Of a stretch of DNA of 64,000 bases, positions 44,301 through 56,745 are shown one piece after another. Each line of letters opens with the position of its first letter. The stretch's first letter is position 1. The stretch is from Anarhynchus alexandrinus. Lineage: Eukaryota > Chordata > Aves > Charadriiformes > Charadriidae. The stretch is taken from contig VUYV01000080.1 in the NCBI GenBank assembly GCA_008711295.1, forward strand, positions 3,199,557-3,263,556, written 5' to 3'. Under the pieces are notes generated by a model. That model saw nothing but the letters and a program-made list of their open reading frames with translations, ran no database searches and had not been told where the DNA came from. The translations under genes were made by a program, and so were the position numbers.

Positions 44301-47300
44301 ATCAAAGAGTACCTCTGGTAATCTTTACTCATCATTATTGCAAATATAACTTCTCCCTCCTTTTTCCAAAATTTAAAACAACTCCATGTCATGCCACCCA
44401 AGGATGAACAAACAGGAGAACCTTAGATGCTTGGCCCAGTCTCCATGAAATTCCAATTGCTTAAAGAGGAGAAACAGAGATAGCTCTAGGGACATATTCC
44501 TTGTACAGTGACTTCTATATCCATTTAGTAACTTGAGTGTAATGGCAAGCCTCTAACTTGGCATGGAAAAGTTCAGGAAGAAACGAACATGCTTTTTAGT
44601 CCAGCAGGTCAGATCTGACATAAGCAGGAAAAAATATTGTCTGTTACATTCATAGAAGTCCCAGCAAGGCCCAAAATCCTGGAAGCAGGAAAAGCTTTAA
44701 AAACATGAGAAGAGCTAAAGAATAAAATGATTTAATAAAATCCATAAGAATTTAAATCTTAATTTATCAGCAACCATGATATTTTTTCACTCAAGAAAAT
44801 ACTGAGATCTTGCATGACAATTTGATAAAACTATGGGTAAATTTGAGATACAACTTCAGTTTCAAGAGCTTAAGTTTTCAGGAAAAAAAATGTAACCAAA
44901 AGACTACACACTGTTGATATGGAATATGCAGTTTAGTTATGTGACATTTACAGTTACTTAGATTACTTGACTTTACTGCAATTAGAAATTACAGCAATTT
45001 AGGCTTACATGTTAAAAATGTCTTTTTAATGTACTATATAGTATCCAGAAATGAAAAATACTATGGTTTGATTGGCTTATGGTAGATGAAGGAAGCAATA
45101 TGCAGTTAACCTGGCTTTAAACTGATTGCTAAAATATATAGCGCAGAATGCCAATGAAGAGCTACTAAAGTATAATTAGGGCTGAGTGTGTGTCATAGTA
45201 TTTGTCATGGAAAAATATTGAAAGTAATGGAATTGCAGAGTGAAAATAATAAAAAAGCCACAGACCTGAGCATAGGGCAATTTAAAATTAAGTGAAATTA
45301 CATGGTAAATTATAGCGTAGGATGGATCAAAATTCTGTAACCATATTTTTAAGATGCTATAAGCTATGCTGCTTAGCTGCCAGCAAAGAGTAGTATATCA
45401 GAGAGCAAAAGAGAGAAGGAAGAGACATTTTATTAAGCAAAGGTAATAATAGATTCTGACAAAGAAAGCATCTGCTTTCTGTTGTTACAGGTATAAGTAT
45501 TTTGCCTTAGCATATTCCCGTGTCTTACTTACAGAGACGATGGCAAAATAAGTTAATTCACCAAAAAGGGAATTTGTCTGCAGTACTTTTTTAAAGGAAG
45601 GCAGCTGGCTTACTTTGGGTCTTCAGGAAAGAAAAAGTACTTCAGATCTTGAAGATACTGAAAATTGCTATTTTTTGGACATGTAAATATCTAGGAACAG
45701 CATTCTGAGATTTAAATTTAACAAGTTTAGGTGCCTCAGTACAGCTTCTTGGTTAAAAAGCTGGTCTCCTAAACAGTAAATTGAGGAGGAAGGCACTTCT
45801 GCAAGGCAATTCAGAGGAGCTAATGTGGGTACCTAGAGGTAAGTGATATGAATAGCCTGGCAATGAATTAAAAATTTTGTACCCGGCATTCCCAGAATAG
45901 TTTTTTCCAAGAATTTGGAAGGCTGAACTTAGGTGATATTTAGGCTTCTCAGAATACATGTAGACAACAAAGTGATATTCCCATCAGGCATATTTTTGTA
46001 CTTTTGAGCTTCTGAAAATCTGAATGCTTTTGTAAACTTCCTGTGCAAATTCATTCCTCCTGTAGCTTCATTAATATCAGTTGTATTATTAACTCTTTCA
46101 CACATATGTTTTTTCTGGTCGTATCTCTGTGTTTACCTGTTGAGTTGCTCTTGAAGTAAATCTAACCGATTCTCCACTTCCCCATAAATAAAGTCACTTT
46201 CAGTTTCACAGATCCCCCATGTAACATGGGGTAATGCTGACTGAACTGGGGAGTCCTGGTACTCCTGGATGTTCTCCTGCTCCCAGTTTCTTTTATCAGT
46301 GATATCTGATGAAAAACAAAACATATAGAAGTATAGGTTTATATACATGCTGTTAGATAGAGGTTGGCACCCCTTAAGCATCCCACTTACTCGTGTTTCT
46401 CAAAACCTTGAAAGTCAAATGGATATGTTGGCACACTGCCTGAACAACTCCCCTTATTCCTTACTACTATTTAAGGAAAGATAAAAGTGGTCACATCCAT
46501 GCTAACATTATGAAGCTGTAGATAAACAAGCAGCTTTGTCTAGTCAGCTTCATCAGAGATCTGCCCCTGAATGGCTCCTTTTTCTTTAGTTTTCTCTTTA
46601 TTATTTTGCCAATCAATCCCCAATTTTCTCAAGGTGTTTTTTTTTAGCAATTCATTATTTGTTGAAATTAGAAATATTTGCTCTAACCTAAATGCATTAA
46701 ATGATATACTTGAATGTCTTTGTGTGTTTCAGAGACCTGGTTAAGACCTCTTCTCTTGCCCTTGAATGTGCTATTGAAGTGTATTTACTGTGTAGCTTTT
46801 TGGTGTAAAAGGAGGACTTGCTGCATTGCCTTTACAGCACTGGGCATGCATTACAGTGCGTTGGAATGCCGCCTCTAGAGAAAGTTGCCAGACCTCAGCT
46901 AGCTGCCTTTCTTGCCAATAATAGTAATACTGCTTGTCTTAACAAGGTTGGTGAAGTGTAATATGTTTTCTCTGAGACAGAGGCCATTTAATGCAGCTCA
47001 TACTGCTTGCAAAAGGATACTGGTTATTATTTTCAAAAAGGAAATTGTTTTTCATTGATGTAGCTTTCAGCATCACTAGTCTCCAACCCAGCCCATCGTC
47101 TCGTAAAGCATGTCTCAGAGACTCTTACAGTACTGTGGGGTGAAAGGTGCCGGTTCATTTTGTTTAATAATTTGTGACTCCTAAAAGAATGAAAAATTCA
47201 GCATTGTTGGGTCAGTCGGAGATCACTTTATATTAAATGAAACTTCATGGTAAATAATTCTTTTTTTTCTTTTTCTTTCTTTTTCTGTTTGGACTGCGAA

Positions 47301-50300
47301 TAAAATTTTGGATTAAGATAGAGAAAATAAAGTTATTTCAAGCTAAAAAAAGCCCAGTTACATTATTAGGATGTTACTGCAGAGTTTCAGCTATCTTGCT
47401 GAATTTAGTTACCCTTCTAATCCTTACATATTAGATATACAATATATAAAATATTTAGTGATGCTCTTTATATGAGTAATTTATATTTATTTCTTTATCT
47501 CCAGTTCTTTGTAAAAAAAATGATGGTGACTACTCCGGGTCTCCCCCTGTACATGCTGTGCCCAAATTCACCCTTCTTGTCCCTCCCAGTTCTTGGATGT
47601 CTGTGGTCAAACACTGCACTGTACCACCCAAACAGAACTCAGGGACACTCCTTCCTTTAGCTTAGATTTCTGGTTTGAGCTATTTCTCCTTCCTCTTTCA
47701 ATTTGCTTAATTCACACCTCTGTGGATTTATTAATTAGTTTATATTCTTGGCTGTTTCTCCTGTTCACCAAGCTGGTGATAGGTTACAAATCATTTATTA
47801 TGGGATATAGTAGTTGCACATATCCTTAGCAGATGTAGAATGCAGATCTTGCTGTGAGCTTTGCACAGCCTACAGGTGACATACTTTTTTTATTTTTTTT
47901 TTAGGTTGAACAGTGCTTTTTCTACATCCACACACCCCCCGCCCCCCCCAGCCTTTGTTACTTTGAGTGAATCTGTTGTCATGCAAACAGTCAAAAATTG
48001 CTCAGTACCACTCAGATTCTCCTCTGCTATGATAAAAAAAGGCTGTCAAAACTTTAACACCTGCTCAGTACAACTCCCATTAGGGTTGTATTTGTAATTA
48101 TTTAACTACATGAAGTTACAGAATGTATTAAAAGTTCTTACTGTGCTCAGGCTGCTGTTTCAACATACAGCCGGACAAAATCCTCGACTGCTTATAAGGC
48201 ATCAGCCTCTGTTGTACGAGCAGTTGGATTTGAATCCCACATCCCCCAGTAGTCCCTGAATGGTTTGCTCAGAGCTGCTCCTCACACTTCTCTTGGCACT
48301 GAATGCTGATAACTCAGCATAGGTTACATTCATTTCACACTTGTGAAATTTTTCTAAGCAACCATAGCAGCCAGAGCCATGTTTCAAAGAAAAGAGAAAA
48401 AAACACAGTGTGGGTGACATGTGAAAGGAATAGCTATTAGCTATTCCCTTTCAAACACATCTTTTAGCAGTGTTGCTCTAAGTAAAGAAATTTAAAATGT
48501 GTGTGTGTATATATATATATATATATCTCCTGCTTAGATTTAGTATTTCAAGTAGATTTAGCCAGGAAGGGGAGCTCTCACTACATGACTCCAAGTGGAG
48601 GAGGAGGCTCTCTTATCTTTTTTTATCAGAGAAAGGTGCTTGCTGCATTATCTGATCTTTGGTTAGCAGGTGGTAGTAGGTTTCCTGGAGCTGTAGAGAG
48701 TGTTTGAATTTCATGTGACATGACCTATAACTGATTTTATGTACTGGGCATAAGGAAGAGGAAGGACATTTCATCTTGGCTACACAGAAACCTGTTCGGT
48801 TTCGCAGCCACTTAAGCCAACAGAAGGAAAGAGGCAAATGGTGTCACAGAAGCATATAATTTGGTTTTAGCAGGCACACATGGCACAATTTGCAGTGTCC
48901 AAGGAAGTTGGAGAGCTCTGAGCAATGTGAAGGGAGCAGACTATGGCAAATTCAGGCGTAAAACTATGGGTGTGGGTGCAATGGATGTTGTAAATCCAGT
49001 GGACTTTCTTTTAAGCAGTGAATTTCAGCAGTAGAAGTTAAATATACAGGACACACGTTTCACTGCTTTTTAATGTCTTGTAAAAGCCAAGCTGTTGGTT
49101 AATCATTCAATAAAATCACTTATTTTTCAATGCCGTGGATTATCCGAGGGAAATAACAGCTGGTATCTATTTGTAGATTATGTCAATAAATATTTAGTTT
49201 GTGACAAAGTAAATTAATTGACACTGAAATTATAAAATAAAATTATAAAATAGCAAGTTAATACACTATAAGATATGGTATTGTACTGTTCTAAGCATCT
49301 TTTCAGGTACTTCCATATACATGAGTAACCCCAGAAAAGCCCAACAGCAGGTACAACTTTATAACCAATTCTGGTCTTCCAGGTCTTGAAGAATCCTAGA
49401 CTCAAAAATAAATCAATGCATAACTAGGTTCACTTGAACAATTCAAGGATCAGTCTAATAGCCCAAATAACAAGCAAGTGAAAATAGAAAATAGCATTTT
49501 TCCGCAATATATAGATTACAGAAAAATTATGAGGTCTCCTCAAAAGACCCATATGTTTTAATGTTAAAAGTTGCAGTTTAGGATTATGAGAGAGAAGTTT
49601 ATGCAGTTTCTGCCCACGTTATATAATACATTATTAATAGTCTTTCCATTCATTAGCAGTAACTACCAAAGCTTAAAACAAAGCTAAAGATAATTAAATA
49701 CATATCAGTCACAGTGGTAATGAATTGCAGCACCTTTATACAAGTGCATTTGTATTCAAGATTTATAAGTTACCATACTATATGAGGATTATAAACACAC
49801 ATACATACGTGCAGTTTATTTCAAAATTTCATTATGTTTATAACTACTTTTATGGTGATTTATAATCAATCTCTAATTAATAGCAGGAGTAAGAATTTAG
49901 TTTAAAACATATACCAGTCAAAGCTGATCTTATTTTATTGACCTTGAAGTTTTTATGAAAGTTGCAAGAAAGGTAATGAGCTTTCACACATGTTACCAGA
50001 AGTGCTAGATTACAAAGTGGAAAAGGCAATGTGATCTTAATCAAAATATGTAACCTTTAGACATGCTAAATTTAGCTTAAATAAAATCTGTAACAGGTTG
50101 CCTTGGAAAACGTTGCTATAGCTGCAAGGACACATTTCTGGCTATTGGTAGGGGAAAGGTAAGCTTTCAAATCGCAGTATGTATGCAACAAGTTTATGTG
50201 GTGCAGATTTATATAGCCTTAACCTGAGGAGACCAGACTTCACATATTCGTACCTTTGAGATGTAAAAAATACATTGTTTGGCCTGATTAATCATTAGGT

Positions 50301-51528
50301 TCATTTAAAATTATAGCCTAAAAGCCTCAAGTTTATTGAATGATGGTTAAATTGCCTCAATGGAAACAAACTGCTGAGGAAAACAGCTTTAAACAGTAAA
50401 TATTTAATTCTTCCCTTCAAACTGAAACAATTAAAAACAAAGTTTCAGCAATATTTAAACTGTATATTAATCCAGGGCTTTTCATTAATTTCCCTTCACA
50501 TCACTGAGAAAATTAATATTTTAGTGTATTAGATGTAATTTTAATCATATGATTTAACTCTATGTAAAAGTAACTGAGATTGCTTAGTAGTTTCTGATCA
50601 TTTGTCTTACACAAAAGCTCAGATCTTTGTTCTTGTGGAACTTAAGGAAGTCAGGATTTGTTCTGTGTGATGTAAAGGCTCTCCTTTTAACCAACATGTG
50701 CAGCAAAATGGGATAGCATTCTTTCGAGCTATTATGATTTTTTCTTTTACTTAATTTTTGTTGTGCCTTGGCAATACACAGAACGAAATTCGTTACCTGA
50801 AATCATTTTTTGTGTGTGCATGTGCAACCATCATCAGGTTTATCTAGAATTTTTCACTGTTGCTCAACCCTGGCATATCAAACAACCTTTGAGAGATTCT
50901 TTACTGCTTTGAGTGCAGTTTTCATCCATGGGCACTCAATGAAGTCCAGTAGCAGTTGAGAATTTTAAAGAGTTTCTTTAAATGACTCTCCTAAGGCAGT
51001 TCAGCTACAAGATGATATATGAACAAAGCCTGGAATAGCCTTTTGGAGGTTCTGTTATCAAGTCCCATAGCCAGTGTATTAAACTACGTAAATCCTCTTG
51101 AGAAATAATAATTTTTGATCTAAACTATTTTTTCTTGTTTAACTTTCAGGAAACACAAAAGTAAATATATGTAAAGAATCAATAGAACCATTCAGAAAAT
51201 GATTTTTGATAATCAGACTAAAAAAGATGTCTACTCAAACTTTACAAAATAGCAACAGCTAGATTACCTTTGCAAGAATTGCTTCTTTTGTCAATAAGTT
51301 CTTCTGTGGCATGAACCATTTCTTCAAAGTCCACCTCTGTGGTTTTCTCTGTTACGGATGGGTAATCAGCTATCCCAGAGAACAGGGGCTTTTGCTCATC
51401 TTCAATGGAGGACACAAAAGATGATGACCCACTTTTTTTCTCCTCAAAGTGTTTCTTAATAGATTGATAGTATCTGGTGGTGTCCCCTGCGGGTTCAGGA
51501 TCACTCTGATCATTCTCTTTGAAATAAT
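41069..51528 (-). CDS. KCNH7: KCNH7 (Erg3 / Kv11.3) C-terminal tail, four 3' exons; gene continues beyond window
   Basis: KCNH7 is a voltage-gated, ether-a-go-go-related potassium channel of neuronal membranes. Its C-terminal cytoplasmic tail is encoded here by exons 51268-51528, 46137-46305, 42698-42890 and 41069-41335, all phase-compatible with canonical GT-AG sites. Diagnostic segments are [20 protein letters not shown] (coiled coil), [38 protein letters not shown] and the terminal [12 protein letters not shown]. Together these give about 295 residues. The transmembrane core, PAS and cyclic-nucleotide-binding exons are not in the window. KCNH2 and KCNH6 are less likely given the IFIH1-side synteny and the sequence of the final 90 residues. 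Confidence 0.95.
42698..42890 (-). CDS. KCNH7: KCNH7 exon: end of coiled coil and PPAY region
   Basis: 193 nt, acceptor TTTCCAG, donor TCTCAG|GTATGT. It starts by completing an Arg codon split with the previous exon, then reads [32 protein letters not shown] and [13 protein letters not shown]. It ends on a codon boundary. Confidence 0.96.
46137..46305 (-). CDS. KCNH7: KCNH7 exon: GEVE coiled-coil start
   Basis: 169 nt, acceptor CATCAG, donor AACAG|GTAAAC. It encodes [12 protein letters not shown], a Ser/Gln/Pro-rich stretch, [16 protein letters not shown] and [11 protein letters not shown], the start of the tetramerising coiled coil known in the ERG family. Phase 1 in, phase 2 out. Confidence 0.95.
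48499..48526. repeat. (TG)n(TA)n microsatellite
   Basis: A 28-base alternating tract (TGTG... then TATA...) inside a KCNH7 intron. Likely length-polymorphic. Confidence 0.9.
51268..51528 (-). CDS. KCNH7: KCNH7 exon: tail segment before the coiled coil
   Basis: 261 nt, acceptor TTTAACAG, donor CAAAG|GTAATC, phase 1 in and out. It encodes [20 protein letters not shown], a Ser/Glu-rich middle and an IDKRSNSCK end that joins in phase to the next exon. The tail is poorly conserved among ERG channels here. The assignment rests on splice phase and the SCK-D-I join. Confidence 0.88.
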
Positions 51529-54500
51529 CTGTTAAATAGAAATAATTGTGTACAATAATATGCAGTTTCATGAAATTGTGTTCTAGTTTATTCTGGTCTG
51601 AGGATGGAGATGATTATTATATCAGTTAGGAAGTTCATTGTCTATTAGAACAAATTACTTTGAAGCCTTTTTTGATTCCTGTATCAGAAGAGATTTATAT
51701 TTCTTTTGAAGTCCTAGAAAACATTTGCATGTATGTAGTAAGGATTCATAGTCTCTAAACCATAACTCATTATGCAAAAAGTTGCTTATATCAAAACAGC
51801 AAAGGTTTTATCCAACTCAGCCCTCCTGTTTGCTTACTGTTTTTCCAGGTGAGGATGAGATTTGAGAAAGTTTTATATTCCAAAGTTTTAAAAAATAATT
51901 TATTATTTCATTCCCTCTTCCAATTTCTCACATTCTTGGGCATTTCTCACAGTCTTGACAGACTAACAGTCATGGACATCAGACTCAGTATCAGAACTAC
52001 TCATTTAAGTTATGCCCACACAAAAGTGTCTTTGCCGATTATTCTTTTCCCAGAAAAGGCAAATGTATTAATCAACCACTCAACTTCAAAATGTCTGGGC
52101 CCACCTAAAGAGAGAGCATATTTCTCCACGTTCATTACTGTCAAACCTATATTTAGGATTGATATGGTAGAGGGAAACCCTGTGGGTACAAAAGGAAGGG
52201 AGTTCCTTGTCGGTCTTTCTGAGATTATCTCAAAACAACTTTCCAAAGTAGCCCAAATTCTTGAGCCTTTAGAATTAATTGCAATTCTCTGAACATCTAA
52301 TATTTTGAATAAGAAAAGTACGCAACATGCTGTGATATATATAGTAACAGAGTATCAATCAAGTTAAGAATGAATCTTTCATTAATTACATTCAGGGTTT
52401 GTAGCAAGGAACAGCAGATTCAGTCCTCTTAAGAAGTGGCAAATAAAACTAGATTTAAAGCAGATGCCTTTAAAAACACATTGTAAAAATTAAATAGGAT
52501 TTAAACCCAAGAACGATCGTTTATGGATATAGAGAACTCCTGATCTCTTTGCAGCATAAACTTGAAGCTAATTTCCAATTCAATATTTGGTTTTGCCTAT
52601 TTTTAACTGAAATGTCAAGATAATTCCAGTTCTGCTATTTATTTAAAACACATTTTAGCAGGGTAGTCTCAACAACATATAAATACTGTAACTAGTTTGC
52701 ATTAACTTCCTGGGGAGACAGCATGATTTCCCATCTGCTTTGTGCTAATTACTAATCAACATAGCTCTGGAATGTCTGTAGTCTTTACAGCCTACAGCAG
52801 TGGTTAATACAACATTTAGCATATTCCCTAGGTTTCTTCTCTGTTTTCTGGTCACTATAAGGAAATGAAACTGTGGCCTCATCTAATCCTCTTTATCTGC
52901 ACATAAAGAGAGTGCAAGATTTTTACAGAGCACACTGCAGGAGTCCAGACATCTGTGAGAATGAGGGCAGGTAATGGTGAACAAACTAAAACCAATACTC
53001 AAGCAGGCCTCCTGTAACTGTACCCTCTAGGGTCTCCAAGGGCAATTAACACAGCCCTGGACTAAAGTGACTTTATTTGGCTTCTGTTAAGCAGGATTGC
53101 TAGCTATAAGTGATACTGGTGACACTCGGATACTGAGAAGGCATCAACACAAATTCAAATGGACTGGCAATGTGAATGAAGCTCTTGGGGGTCGCTCAGA
53201 CTGGAGAATCAAGTACCATGTTCTCTGCAATCCCATCTCCAAAACAGTACAAAACCAAAAGAAAGCTTCATAAGGAAGTTCTAATGTAGATGTCTCCTGT
53301 GGCTTTTCCTGTGGGAATATATGGTGAAATGCACACAGTCACACTACAGTAAACTGTCTTAATTACTTACTGCTTGACTGACTTCAACTTGTGAAAAATC
53401 CCTTCTAATGAAAGCTTGAAATTACCATTTTTAAGGGTAATTTTTTATGTTCATGGGATTTTGTGCACTAACGGTAGCTGTAATGAGCACCCTGTGGAAT
53501 ACAAATCAATCAGTGGACTAATTTTAAGGGGAGGTCATTGAGACTAATGAAAAAAAAAATGTAGAGCAGCTGAAGTATAGTAGACTGTCTTATCTGTCAT
53601 ATTCACAGAATACTAAAATATCTAGAAACAAGAAGCCAGATTCTGCCAACAATTACACTGCTGTAAAACCAGGGTAATTCAATCAATATACCTGCATTTA
53701 GTCTCCATCTATATCAGAACAACAGAACATATTCTTTTCCAAATGCTGTCCAGGTATAATGAACTCACTGGCATTAGAAGGAAAGCGGAGATCTGTTGAA
53801 TGTAGGTTCCTGCCTATTGAAATCAGGGAAAATTTGTTCATCGGCTGATCTATTTCAAAATATGCACCTTTGGCTTTATTGCCATTGCTTTATCTGCTAA
53901 CCATCCGGCTACATTCAGAGAATCAAAAGTTATTTTCTTTTTAAAAGACTCTTATTTAATACTAAAGATTCTTCTGCCTGGAGAATAATCCTGTGACACT
54001 CTGCACTTAGAGTAGGAATTAAAATGGAAAATGCATGTTCTATTTGTCTCTTCAGGACCTGATGATGGTGCAAGCTCTGTACCTCGGCTCAACAGCTGAG
54101 CAGTGCCTCTGACGCTCAGTGGAAATATGTTACAAATAATATCTAGGAGGTGCTTTATTCAGAATGTGAATTGCTCCAACTTCTCTTTCCTTTTGTGTTG
54201 AAATTCAGTCATTGGTTTGGAATTCATTTTCCAGAAGAGAAGTTTTCTATCTGTTTATGCATACCTATGGATAAACTCACTTTCTATCACACAGACTCCA
54301 AGTTTCAAAAGGTTTCTTTTCTCCTTTCTCTTCTGTTTCCAAAATAAATGTAATCATTAAAAAAACCACCCTCATCCTCGTGCTTTCTCCTTCCTTTTCT
54401 GGTAAGACGTTTCATTCTGATTTGGATTGCTAGAAGCTTTGTTTTGCTGAAGATGATTGTTTTGTAACTTCCTGCTTTACCAAACATGTACAAACAACAT

Positions 54501-56095
54501 TTACACTCTTTACAGTACTTGTTTTAGCCTGTTATGTGTTTTGGGTGCCTGCCAACTTTACAGGCAATATCCTCTGATGTTTTCTGTCTGAAAATTCCAA
54601 AATCTTCATAGTAATTATCAGAAGGTTTGTGTCCTGTTTTTTGCACTTGCACTGGCAAACAAAGGGAAGAAATGGAGTTGCCATGAGGGCAATGAAATAC
54701 AGTTATGACATAGACTCACAGAAACACTGGTATAAAATCCAGCTTGGTGGGATGGTTACCAGAGATCAAACAAGTTTCTTTTGTGTGCCATGGTCAGCCT
54801 GTAGCATTGAAGTTTTGCATTATTCAGACAGTGGCAGTCTGCATGATCTAGACACATTTTCTCTTAACATATTAGTCTGCTGCAAACAATATTGGTGAAA
54901 GTGTCAGTAATATATTACATGTGGAGCAGCATTTTTTAATATTACTGTAATTTCATTAACTGGAATTTGTCATACTTAATCAGGCTAACTATGTAGCCTA
55001 GTGTTTCAGAAGGTGGCAAACTTTTACTCCCTTTTTCAGCCATCCAATAAAAAGTCCCATAATATGCCTAGACAAATTCAATTTTGTGCAGGAAATAAGG
55101 TGAATGACTTCCTCATCCCTGCAGAAAGCAATTTATATCCCAAACCATAAAACTGATAATCCTTATCATTAACATGATCTGCATAACTACGAATCTGTTC
55201 AGCAGACATGACATCTTCCCTTTCCTTTGAAAAAACCTACCATATTATTTTATGCTACACCAAGTACGTCCCTTGGTAAGGAGAAATGCACACTCTGACT
55301 TGGAAGGAGGAATGGTTGATTGCTCAAAAGGTCTGCAGATCTTCAGGTTCCCACCAAGTATTTTGATTCAACTGTTATTAGCTCTCTCTTATGTGATATT
55401 CACAAATATTCCTGTGGTGGCCAATCTGTCTTTCCTACATATGAACAAAATATTTGCTAGGCATCATGACTATTTTTTATCTGTTCTTTAATTTAAAAAT
55501 GTCAGTTACCTTGTCAGAGAGCAGAAAAATGCCTTATGTGCCCACCCATGCACCACAGGCAGCAAATATATGGAATGAAAAGTCAGTGACGCAGCATTTC
55601 ACATAGCATGTTAAATACCATACCACAAACAGGGTTGAAAAACTGCAAAAGCTCAAACATGTGAAAAAGTCAAAAGTTGTTGATGCATAATTTGAATGCT
55701 AATGTTCAAACCATGCCTATGTTTTCCACCATATAGATGGGGAGCAGCATAAAATCAGTCAGGGAAAATGTTAATCCTAATTTCTGAAATCACTGCTTTT
55801 CACTTAATGGTATAAGAACAATATAATAGATACACAATATTTATGTAATATCAAAAATTACTGGTACTGTGGAGCAGGAGCAATATATAATGAGGGGTGA
55901 TTCCAGAGAAGTCCACTCTAGTTGTATGCAGGCTAAACTACTCTATAGAATGCCAATTGGGGACTTTAGGAATACTAAATTGCTAATTAAAATGCTCCTA
56001 ATTCTTTTTCCTCGCTGTTTACGCTGTTGCTAAGTTGAATGTGACTGCTGTGGAGCATATGGCTAAATATAACTGAATGCCTTCTAATGGTCTAG

Positions 56096-56745
56096 TGTCC
56101 TGGTTTGAGTGGCACAGGACTAATTTCTAATACTTGGGAAGACTGCACTTTTAGAAGACTCTAGTGACTGAATTTGTGAAAATATTTACTTCATAGCCAG
56201 CTATGGTGTGTGGGTTTCAAGGTCTCAGTGTTTTTGAGCTTGCCAGGTGCAGGGAGGAGGAGGAGTGAGACCTGGGCACTTGACCCAAGCTGGCCAACAG
56301 GATTATTTCATACCATGAACGTCACATTCAAAATAAATTAAAAAGTTTACTGTGAAGTGCTCTCTCTCCCTTAATGACTGCCATCCCGAGAATTCTTGCC
56401 CCAGTGCCGGACCCCTGAGCCCTTCCCTTCCTCCTGAAGCCGTAATGCTCACAGTGTCTGACATTTATTGTCCACTGCTGGGAGTGCACAGCTTCCTACC
56501 GATATAATTGTCTGAGTATAATCTTTGCCTATTCTGTATTGGTATCTGGATCAATATTGGTTCTTTGGTGCTTTTTAATGTTAATTACCTAATCTTATTC
56601 TATTAAATCTGTTTATATTTCAACCTCCGTGTTTCCTTGTTTTTTTCCCAATTCCCCTTCCTGGGTGGGTGGGGAGGGGTCATCGGGTGATAGAATGATT
56701 GTTTAAATGAGAATAAATCGTTATGGGTTTCTCAAACCATAACAA
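56096..56745 (+). mobile_element. Solo LTR of an endogenous retrovirus, about 650 bp
   Basis: Begins TGTCCTGGTTTGAG and ends CTCAAACCATAACA, giving the TG...CA ends and imperfect inverted termini of a retroviral LTR. It is flanked by CTAG on both sides (56092-56095 and 56746-56749), a short possible target duplication. AATAAA motifs occur inside. No gag, pol or env sequence is adjacent, so it is a recombined solo LTR. The strand is assumed from the usual orientation of this terminal motif. Confidence 0.8.

Larger units (their letters stand above)
41336..51267 (-). other. KCNH7: KCNH7 introns between the last four exons
   Basis: Introns 41336-42697, 42891-46136 and 46306-51267. They are AT-rich with few recognisable repeats: a (TG)n(TA)n microsatellite at 48499-48526 and C-rich runs near 47930-47950. 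No CR1 copy is evident, in contrast with the IFIH1 introns. Confidence 0.75.

Noticed and set aside
51849..52292. 147-codon plus-strand open frame beside a KCNH7 exon
   Set aside because: No recognisable domain, codon pattern or mobile-element motif, and antisense to an intron of KCNH7. I could not support a gene.
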